Shown piece by piece: positions 26,501 through 38,500 of a DNA stretch of 64,000 bases. Source of the DNA: Psoroptes ovis (taxonomy: Eukaryota; Arthropoda; Arachnida; Sarcoptiformes; Psoroptidae); contig PQWQ01000009.1 of NCBI GenBank assembly GCA_002943765.1, forward strand, positions 682,001-746,000. Reading direction: 5' to 3'. A program made the translations under genes and the position numbers. The notes under the pieces were generated by a model. It saw nothing but the letters and a program-made list of their open reading frames with translations. It had not been told where the DNA came from and searched no databases. How positions within the stretch are numbered: position 1 is the first letter of the stretch; each line of letters begins with the position of its first letter.

Positions 26501-29500
26501 CGCCATTCAAGCGAACAAACCAAATTAAAACTGGTAAAAATATATTATTGGGTTGTCCCATAAGTTCTTGCCGTTTTTTAAATTTTTTTTCAATTCAAAA
26601 AACAGCAAGAACTTATGGGACAACCTAATATCAAACACGGCAGCAGCAGAAGAAACATTGAAGGCAATCAATATCAATAATCTAACCAACCACCCAACCA
26701 ACCAACAAAGATGGATGTAAAAAAATTTTGAAATTTTTCATTTTTTTTCAAACACTGATTCATTGGTTCATTCATTCATTCAATACGAAACATAAAATAA
26801 TGATGATAATAACTCGTAAAACCATTTTTTTTCATTTTTTTGAAAAATAAAAAATTCGATTAAAAGATGTATTATTATATAATAATAATACATAAAATAC
26901 ATAATATGATAATAATAAATAAGCTTAAATTGTATGATAGTTTTTTCCTCCTCCATATATATATCGATTGTTATTATTATTATTATTAGTTTTTAAGATA
27001 AATAAAGCATTATTTTCATACATATAAAGCCATTGAATAGATACACTTTTTTTTTGAAAGCATTGAAATTGGAAAATAGAAGAAATAAAATAAATGAAGA
27101 GTGATTGATGATCATTTCTTCTTTTTTTTTCTTAAGTGGAAATGAGAGATTTGTTTTCTCATTTTGAAAATTCATATGGCGCCAAATGATGTACATATCG
27201 CTAGCCTTTGATATGTTTTGCTTTGCTTTGCATCCACATCCACAAACACAAACACACACTTAGACATACGAATTGAAAATCAATGGAGATAAATGAAAAT
27301 CAATAGAAAATTGAATGAATGAATGAAGAAAAAACATCCGAGAGTTGTTTTCTCGGATACAAATTATACGTATAAATAAATAAATGAATAAAAAATGAAT
27401 AAATAAAGAAGAGATGGATACAGACGCATACACCCATTGAAATATTGAGTGAAATTGTGGAAAATATTGACGGATATAATCGATAGAATTTGGTTGGAAT
27501 TGGGCGTCATATTAGCCAAATAAACTAAGCGAAAAAATCTTGGCAAAAATTATTGAAAAAATATGAATGTAAAATATGGAAATAAACAAATAAAAAAAAA
27601 AAACTCGAAAAAAACATTCATAAAACACACAGTGTGTACATAGTTTTTTATATTTTTTTGGTGCTCTAAAATAGCCATTGAATACATGAGGCAAATGGGC
27701 GTCATGTAATTTAAAATGAAAGAAATAAAATTGATTTTTTTTTGATTCAATTAAATGTTTTCTCTATGAGAGTAATAGTAATAATATCATACACACACTA
27801 ATTCATATTGTGTAATATATATTCATTCATTCATTCATTCATATTTAATAGGTTGTCCGGAAAGTTTTTGCCGATTTTATCGTTGGAGAATTATGAGAAA
27901 ATTGGCAAGAACTTATCGGACAACCTAATATATCAAACATATATATATGATGATAAACATAACATTTTAAAGGCGCCATATTATGGATCGATATAATCAT
28001 ATAATAATAATAATAATCATAATAATGATAATAGCAATAATACTAATAATAATAATGAATGAATGAATTGAAAAAAAGCAATTGATTTTTAATGAAAATG
28101 TTATTCATTAAATCATTGATATAAATAAATGTAGGATAAATAAATACATTGTCAATCGACATTTTAATATCATGTTATTGTTATTATTACTATTATTATG
28201 ATTAAAAATAGTTATGGATTTATCAAAATGAGCTACCAAAAGAAAAATCAAACGGGCAATTTGAAAAATTTCCATCGATTTATATCACTTTATTGGATCA
28301 TATATAAAATTGTATGGACAACAATTTAAAATTATATAAAATATCCGGACATTTACAACAACAACAGCAGCAGCAGCAACTCGAAAAAGGATTACCATCA
28401 TCATCATCATCATCATACTTGAATTATTTTTATATTTGTTATTTATATATCTATTGGGTTGTCCCATAAGTTCTCGCCTTTTATTTTATTTTTTTTTCAT
28501 TCGAAAAACGGCAAGAACTTATGGGACAGCCTAATATATGGACACATCATACATTCAAACTGATTTATTTACCAACAAACAAGACACTACTATGGAATAT
28601 GTATGTTCAGAATGCACATGGATAAAAAGCATACTCATTCATAGTAACTAAGATTTATTGATGGTCCGAATATTATGGACCAAAAATAAATGAAAAATAA
28701 AGAATTATTGCCCATTTTCACGAATCAATGATTCAATCGATAGTGCATTTATGTGTGTTTGTTTATATGTGAAAATGAATAATAAATAAATAAATAAATA
28801 ATTTCACTTACCAAGTGTTTGTACACGTATGTAGGTCAATGAAGGACACTTTCCATGTGCGTGAGGTGTTACATAGGTAACATCACATTTATAAACACCA
28901 TCATCTTCCGGTACGACCGTCTGTAAGGTGAGATGAGCAAAATTTGTTTGTGATAAATTTTTCGGTCCAAAACGAACACGATTTTTTGGACCATATTGTT
29001 CAAGATCACCTAATACACGTTCAAATGCATCTGAATGAATAAAAACACGTTGCCATTCACCAGATTTTGATGTTTGTGATGATGATGATAATGATGATGA
29101 TGGTGAAGATGTTGTTGATGCAGCAGCAGCAGCAGAAGATGATGATGATGATGATGATGAAAATGTTTTAAAATCGGAAGCAATTTCTTGTGATGATTCA
29201 TGATCACTAATCATTGAATTACTAGTATCTTGATTATTATTAATGGTCGTACTCGACAATGTTGTCGATGATGAAACATTTTTAGTCCATGTAATAAAAT
29301 AAATACGACCACATCCATTAACATCGATGGCACATGGTATCGATAATTCGGCACCAACATATGCTGATACTGTATGCCAACGATCAGATGAATCAGCTGT
29401 TGATATATCACCATTATTATTATTATTATTGTTATTATTCACTTGATTATTATTTAATGATTGTCCAGAATCTGAAACGAGATTAATAATACAAAAAAAT

Positions 29501-32500
29501 TAATTAATTAATCCAATTTTAAATGAATCAATCAATTAAAAATTGATTGAAAAATTCATAAATCCTTAAGGGCACAATACAAACATTCACATATTCAATG
29601 CACACACACAAAATGTATAAAAAAAATTCCTGAATTTCTGGCACAGTTACAAAATAATTAAACAGAAATTCAATATAATCATCGGAAAAACTTTCATCAT
29701 CATCATTATTATTATATGAGTATCAAACCAACATTTTTTATTTTATTATTATTATCAAGATCAATTCAAATGAATGCAATTATTCAAAATTCTACATTCA
29801 ATTAATTCGTATTATTATTTTTTGTATTATATTAGTATTTGTATTCAAAATTCAATTGAATTTGATCAAATATTGTGACAATTTAAATTGCTGAAATTGC
29901 CAAAGCAAGCAATGATAATAATAATAATAATAATAATAATATTAGGTTGTCCGATAAGTTCTTGCCGATTTTTTCATGATTCCCTACAATATGAGCGACA
30001 AAAACTTTTCGGACAACCTAATAAAAGGGCTAAAGTAAATAAATAAAATGAAATGAAATGAATGAGGACAAAAAGCCCCTTTCTACATTCGCCGATTTTT
30101 TTTTGCACTCAAAAAAAAATACACTCGAATCAAATTAGGAACCAAATTGACCTGAATTCTGTAATTTGTCAATTCACAATTTGGATTCTGAACAATTCTG
30201 TGCCTAATGATAACCGCCGACCGGCACACCAAGCACATACATTCACATTCACACACACACACAAAACCACAGAATGGCATAGCAATTATGAAATTGTTTC
30301 ATTTTTTTTTTTTTTTTTTGGTCAAATTAATGATATTATTATTATTATCAATGATGGCAATGATAAAGAAAATGATGATGATTCAATTTTCATTTTTTCA
30401 CATAGCGCAATTGCTTATTATAAGGAATACACATCCGAAAATATTCAGATTGTCCGCAAAGTAATCGTTGGTTTTTTGATTGATTTCATGTAGTAAAAAC
30501 CAACAATTACTTTTCGAACAACCTTGAAAAAAAAATTGAAAAAGGAAAATGAATCAAAATTTGGGCCCAACAAAAAAATAAAATAAAATAAAATAATTGA
30601 TAATACCCATTCAAAACACGGAGAGAGAGGTACACAAAACACAATCAATGAATCATATTATCATTATTATTATTATTAATATGTGTTCATACATAGATAC
30701 ATTGAGAGAATGGAAAAAATGGAAAATAATTGGAGCGAAATGAAAATGAAAATCTATTATTATTATTACAATTATTATTATTATTATTGGGTTTTCGCAA
30801 TTAACAAAGACCAAAATGGAAAAAATGATTATTTGATCATTTTTTTTATTTTTTGTCGAAGCATCGTTTATTCACATTCATTGATTCATTCAATAATTTC
30901 ATTTATTCATTCATTCAATCATTCATTGCTTGGTATTTTCAATTAGAAATTGCATAGTGCATACATAAATGAAATTCATGTATTTTTTTTTTTTTTTTTA
31001 AGACCCAGGTAAAATTTTACATTGTTTTACATGGTGGCAAACCACCTTTGTTTGATGACAAAGACGACCAGCATAAATTGCTATGAATCGAAACGAAACC
31101 AAATTTCTGATCTAGGAAACAATCATCGAAACGTTTCTTTCTCGCTCGTTATCGAACAATGTTAATTTGAAATTCTATCAATTTTCTTTCTTTGTTGATA
31201 CACCATAAAAACATATAACACACACACACATACACACATAATACACTGGTTACCTCATGTATATTGTGTTCAATCATCATCATCATTTTTCGATAGTAAT
31301 TTTGATTCAATTTTCAATTTTCAAAGAGAAATTGAAAATTGAAAAAAATGGAAAATTTAATTTCATTTGATGATGATTACAAAATCAATAATAATAATGT
31401 TGTCATTTTTGTTGTTGTTGTTTTGGTTGTTTTCGTTGTTCATAGACAATATAAACAGGAGCAAGAAGAAAAAAGGAAAAAAATTTTCATTTTTCTTCCA
31501 TGTGTAATAATAACAATAACCTTACAATTGGAAAAATCATTCAAACGATACATGCATGTATGATCGTGTGTACGAATGGAAATGGGCAAAATGGAAAAAA
31601 TTGATTTTCCTTGAATTTCAGATACACACAACAACACAAGAACACACACAAATCTGGCAAAAACTGGTGTAGAAAATTCTTAAAAGATTCTAAGAATTTA
31701 AATTTGAATTTTCAAGATTTTTCAAAATTTTTCTTATTCAAATTCTCGGATATATTCAAGATATATCTCGGTGTTTTTTTCCAAAGAACAAATTTTCAAA
31801 ATTCAATTGATTTCTACTGAAAACAAAAAATGAAAAAAAAAAAAAATGAAATGTTGCTGTTCAATACGACGAGTATTAAGGGCTCTACAAAAAATGAAAA
31901 TTTTCCAATGGCATTCAAAAATTCAATTTTCAATTTGCAATTCATCCATTTTATTTGAGTTGTCCGAAAAGTTTATACCAATTTTCAAATGTTTTTTCAA
32001 TTAGTAAATCGGCAAAAACCCAATACATTTTTTTCTCATTTTGGTTTTACCATTTATGAATGTTATCTTTGTGAGTGTGTTTTATATGAAAATTTATTAT
32101 TTTTAAATTTAAATTTAAATTTTACATTTTTTTTTCTCTCAGTTGCTTTTCATTCAATTTGAATCGATTTATACTACTAAAACGTAAAGGAAAAAAACAA
32201 TTCAATGAAAATAAAAAACAACCCGTATTATTATCAAATGAAACACTGACAAAGAATTTTTTTTTTATTTTCAAAATAAATTCAAAAAGAAAATGATGCA
32301 AAAAAAACGATCATTAATAATCTTATTATTATTAATATTGTTATTATTATTATCATCATCATTATTACCATTTATCATCACTATTTTTCTGGGTAACATG
32401 CACAATGAATGAATGCAATTCTCGCTACTACTACTATTTTTGCTACAAACAACTATTTGGGCTAATTAAAAAATCGATTTGTAAAATTTTATTTTTTATT

Positions 32501-35500
32501 TTTTCACTTTATTTCTTTGTTTGGGTTGCTTGTTTACTGTGTATGAAAATAGTAGAAATAAAGGGAGAAAAAAGTGCGGGAAAATATTGTTGGAAATATT
32601 TACATAAATTTTTCGCTGCCATTTTGCTATTTTGTGCAACTTTGACTAAATTTGTCGGCCAAAAAATACAATACAATACAAAATATCAATTTGCAGCTTG
32701 CAACATTACGTAGACTTGTGCCGAGGAAAAACCTGAAATCTTTCTTATTTTTTTTTAAATTTTAAATTTTCAATAAATTATTCAAATTAAGAAATTTTCA
32801 TTTAAGAAAAAAATTCACCGGAAATTTTTGGAGGAAAAATTATTTTAGTTTGTTCAATATTATTTGAATTTGTTTCAAATAATATTCAAGTTATGTCAAA
32901 GGTAAGAGTGAAAAAATTCATTTTAAATCACATGTCATACACAGACGATTGAGGGAATTTTTTTTTTTTTTTTTTTGAATCAAATAAATATAATTGTCAT
33001 ATGTGAATTCATGGTAAAGATATAATAATAATAATAATAATAAGGGACTCATTTTGGCTCTCACACACCTCTTTGAAGCCTATTCACTAAAATATTGAAT
33101 AATTGTAGAAATAAAATGAGGAGAATCATTATGAATTTCTAAGAATCTTTTTTTTTTGAAATTATTTCCGTAAAGTATTCATTCATGGTGAATAGTGTTG
33201 GGAAATACGCCCATTATTTTCAACAAATTCTAAGGTGACAAAATTCCAAGATTTCGACAAAATATTCTGACACATCACTCGCAGCACACTGTAATGTTAT
33301 CAAAGGCATCAAACAACATCATACAACAAATCAAACTTGATCACCCAGTAGTAGTGTGTAACTGACAGTTGAATGCTGCTTGATAACTTTGGTTTCACTC
33401 GAAAACACAAATGAGAAAACCTAAGGTTTTTGATCGTTTGTTTATTCGTAGAAAAAATTGAATAATCAATTCATCATGCTGTGAAATGCTTTGTGAATGT
33501 TTCACATCTTGCCCATCTTCTAATGATTGACTGATGCTGATGATGATGAACAAAATAAAGATACGAACAGAACAAAATGAAAAGAAATGAAACGAAATAA
33601 TGATATCGGTCATAATAATAATTTGAACGAATGATTCCATAGAAAAAGTAATGATAACAAAAAAATATGCTGACGATAAACGAAAACAAAACGAGAATAC
33701 GAATCATTATCATCAAGAATTTGATTTGTGTAAATTACTGATATTTGTAAGTTAAGAATAAAAAAAATAATGATAATACAAATAAACATAAACAATAACA
33801 ATAATAATGATAATAATGAATTGAAAGCAATGAAGCTTCATCATCAATTCAATTCATTCATTCATTTGTTTCATTCAATAGTAAATGAATGTATGAATGA
33901 ATGAATGAATCGATGAAGCAAATAATAAATAAATAAATAAATAAAAATACAAATAAATTATTGCTTGATTGGATCAAATTATTTCTGTGCAGTTTTTTTT
34001 TCTTCAATGTATTACAATACAAGTATTATTCTGGTAGAAATAAACTTTGAAAAACAAAAGATAATAATTTGAAATTTGCATTAATTTTAATGTCTTCTTC
34101 TTCTTCTTGTTTTCTAAGCGAAAAATGAAGAAAATTCTACGAAACAAACAAACAAACGAATGAATCAAGAATCGGAGAATTTGGAATATTAACTAAACAT
34201 TTGCAAAGAATACGAGAGCGGAAAAAAAGGTCAAAGAAAATGAGAATCAATGTGAAAGGTATTGGTGAAGCACCACACAATCATTGAAAAACATGCATAG
34301 CCATACCAATGCATTGAAACATATTGGTTTAAGAACAATATGTACACAAATTTTTCATATTTATTCATTTTTGAATCGCTTCCACATAAAGCTCTAAGAA
34401 TAGAATAATATAAATGAATCAATGAGCTTAAAAGTTTTTATTCTTCATGATGAAAATATTAATACAGAACAAACTTCCTCCCAAAAAGAGTCTCTATTTA
34501 AAACTATTCAATAAGTTTAATAATAATAATAATAATAATAATCACCAGAAAAGAATTTAACAAAAGATTTTTAGAAAGTAAAATATGAAATGAATAATTC
34601 CACATATATATTAGGTTGTCCGGAAAGTTTTTGCCAATTTTCCAATGATTTTCTTCAAGATATAACCGGCAAAAACTTTTCGGACGACCTAATACATTTA
34701 TCAATCATCAAAAATAGTTTTTTCAGCTGCTTTATAATCATACAAAATACGTGTGTGTGTATGTGTGTTTCTATATTTCAAAATTTGGACATTTTTGATT
34801 AGATTCATATATGTATCGGGATCTTGGATAAATGAAATAAAATATTTTGGACATTTTTCAATTCTTAAATCATCAAAAAAAAAAAGAGAATGGTCAATTT
34901 GAAATTCGTCGAATTTCATTTCAATTCATTCATTCATTCATTTCATTCATTGGATCAAAGTTATTATTATTAGTATTGGTGATTATCGACGATGATTGAA
35001 ACAAAACTGAAACAAAACAAAAAAAAAGCACAAGAATCAGCAAATCATGCATCACACACACACACACACAATTGGATATAAATTCTTTAATACAATTCTT
35101 CAAAATGAAAAAAAATAAAATAGAATTTGCTTAGATTGGATTCTACCATTATTTTTTTTCATTGTTTCATTCTCTGCACATTTCATTTCATTTTTCACAA
35201 TGATTTGATAGAAAATTCATTGAAAATAATAAGAATCGTAGTGTAAAACAGTGTAAAACAATGTAAAACAATGCAAAACACTACCGACTCACACACTATG
35301 ATTGAATATATTTTTATTTTTTTGTTTGAAATGGAAAAATAATAATAATCAAACACATAGAAATATAATAGCATTTTTCATTTTTCATTTTTTTTTTTTT
35401 TTTTGTTTTCTCCCAATTTCTCCCAATTTCATTTTGAACTGACAAACAAAGTGAATAATAATAGAAAATAAGATTTTTTTTCTAATATTTCTATTATTTT

Positions 35501-38500
35501 TTCAGTTTTTTTTTTCATTTCAGTTTGAATTCATCATTTTGATATTGAATTACTAAGAAAAAAATGAATGAATGAACACACTTACACACAAGCACAACAT
35601 CCATTGTCAATGTACACACACACACACATTGATTGTGCTCCACGCGGATATTACACACGGGCGTGAAAAGTTATTTTCGTATTTTGTGTGTGAAGAAATG
35701 AATGAAATAATAGAAAAAAATTGAATAAGATTCACGATTCAAGATAAAACAAAAAGCAAAGCAAATCAGAGCAAAGCAAAGCAAAGCAATTTGTGAATGA
35801 ATCCGAATACCTTTGGCATTGCAATGGCTTTTTTTCAATTTTTGATTTAGAAAATTGTGTGGATGTGTGTGCCTTGAATTCGATAAGAATCGTACGTTTA
35901 ACAACAAATAAACAAACTAACAAACACATTTCAACGACAGATTTGGTCACACAAACACACAACACATAGTAACAAAGAAATCACAAAAAAATATATAATT
36001 CAATGACACTTATTAAATGATTGGAAAAATCAATGTAAAGTTGTGAAATATATCAAAATATTAGGTTGTCCGGAAAGTTTTTGCCAATTATATCGTAGGG
36101 AATCATCAGAAAATTGGCAAGAACTTATCGGACAACCTAATATAGTTTGAAAATTGTAATATATCACACACACACACACAAACAACAACATGTCATAACA
36201 AATGTTGTGTGTTGTGTTTGAATGAAATTTTCAGAATCAAGACACACACATTGATTTCTTAAAAACATTTTTCACCACCACACATTGATTTTCAAAAGTA
36301 TCCATTGAAATTTCAATGAAAAAAAAAAAACGGAAAACTTTTCAGAAAATTGACCAAACAAATAAATAAATATTTACAGCAATTAATCAATTGAAATCGA
36401 GGGAGAAATAAGAAGAAAAATATAAACACACACACATACACACACAAATAAGAAATTGCTTTGCAAATGATTACTGTGTGTTCAACTGTTTTGTTTATTG
36501 TTTATGAATTGACATTAATTACAATTGGGAGAAAAACGAAAAATCATCCATTTTCCATTTGACCTTTGAACTGGATGTAAGAATAAATAATAATAAATTA
36601 ATGAAGATTAGTGGGGTAAAATACTTGGATTCAATCTTTAAATCTTTGAATTTTTTAAAAAATTAATTTTTTAAAAAAACGACACACGACCCGATAAACA
36701 CATAGACATGTTACGAAAATACTTGAGATGATACCACCGAACACACACAAACACATAAATCCAAATAAATAATTTGGATTTTTGTCAGTATTTTTTCAAT
36801 GTGTATGACAGGAAATGAGAAAAAAAATATTTTTCTCAATTTTCCCATTGAAAAAGCAATTTGATTTCATTTTTATTCTTTTTCTTCTTGAATTCTTAGA
36901 AATAATAAAGAAGAATAAGAATAGGCAAACAAACAAACACAAATAAAATAAAATGAAAATACATAGGTTGTCCACAAAGTTTTTGCCGATTATATCGTAG
37001 AAAAATCATTGAAAAATCGGCAAAAATGTTTAGGACAACCTAATACATAAATAAAGCATGGAAAAAACAGCCGTTTTTCATATGCTACACTTGAACACAC
37101 GATTGGATCGCAAAAGTAAAAAAAAAACGATCATTGTTTACAAAATAATGATGAAATAGTTTAAAAATGGTAGATTTTTTTATTATTTTATTATTTGAAA
37201 CGACTGGAATATAGGGGAAAAATGGCTGCTATTTCTGGAATATATGTGTGTACCGATTACATTGAATAAAGAAAAACAAAGCAACGAACGACATACAACG
37301 CAGAAAAGAAATAAAAAAATAAGAAGAAATAAGAAATAAAAATAACGATAAACAACACACACACAAGCACTTTGGCTGCTTGTTTCATCTTTTCAAGATT
37401 TTCAAGATTTTTGAGATTTTTTTGGTTGGAAACAAAGACAAAACTAAGTAAGAAAGAACCAAAAAAAAAAAATTTAATCCAATTAAGCATTTAAAGAGAA
37501 TTGCCAGAAGAAGGGCTAGAGTTTGGTGATGGAAAAAACATATAAACGGGACCAAATATTCCAAACCAACCAAAATAAATACCGAAAGGCTTGAATATGT
37601 GTAATGTGTTGTGCATTGGCAAACAATCGAATTTTTTCGATTTTGATTTGAACGAGTTTTATGGGTGCAGATAAAATGAAATAATTTCTCGTTTGATTCT
37701 GCTTTTTAATATGTATTCAATGTAAATTTACATTTACATTTATATCTACTGTTCATTAATTAATCAATTAATATAAAACAACCAAAATGGAAATAATAAT
37801 AATAATAAAAGATGGAATAATAACTTTAAATCAATGAATGATAAATTTCCAAAAACAATTTCAAACTAAAAAAATGAACAAGAAAAAGAGTAATTAGAAT
37901 AATGTTTGAATAAATAAATGAACAATTGAATGAATGAATGAATGAATCTGGATTTTGTCTTTGACTAAATTTTTGCATATACCCTATTCGGAAGCAAAGC
38001 TAATCGATAAAATGAAGGAAAAAATCTATTTAGAATGGAGTAAAAATCTATTTAGATTTTTTCTGCAAAGTATGAAATGAATAAGAACTGATTTTTCGGG
38101 TTACTGGTTTTTTCTTCAATTCAATTCATTTAATGAATGAAAATAAACCGAAGAAAGAAAAAAAAACCGAAAGATTTACTTAATTAGCTTCACTTTAAGA
38201 GAGTAAAGATATTTGTTATTATTATCATTATTATTATTATGGGATCTATTTTGACATTAAAACAAAAAATAAACACATGAACATTATAGACAGATATGTA
38301 TAAACAACATTTGATTTGAGTTTTCGAAGAAAAAAAGTCAAATATTTCAAAATCTGTTTATAGTTTGTGTGTGGGTTTTTTTTTTTTGTTTTGTTTCTTC
38401 TTTTCTTTGATTAGTTATGGCTGGTTTTCTAGTCAACCAACCAACCAACCAAACAACCAGCTAACTAACCAACCAACGAACCAATCATTCTTAAGCATCA

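Larger units (their letters stand above)
21697..28811 (-). other. Ig-receptor intron 2 (7.1 kb)
   Basis: AT-rich intron between the Ig1 exon and the Ig2-Ig3 exon. It contains four foldback elements (24552, 26548, 27848 and 28454 onward), AAGC/GGTT tetranucleotide runs near 24125-24220 and ATTC runs. No coding exon recognised. Confidence 0.75.
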
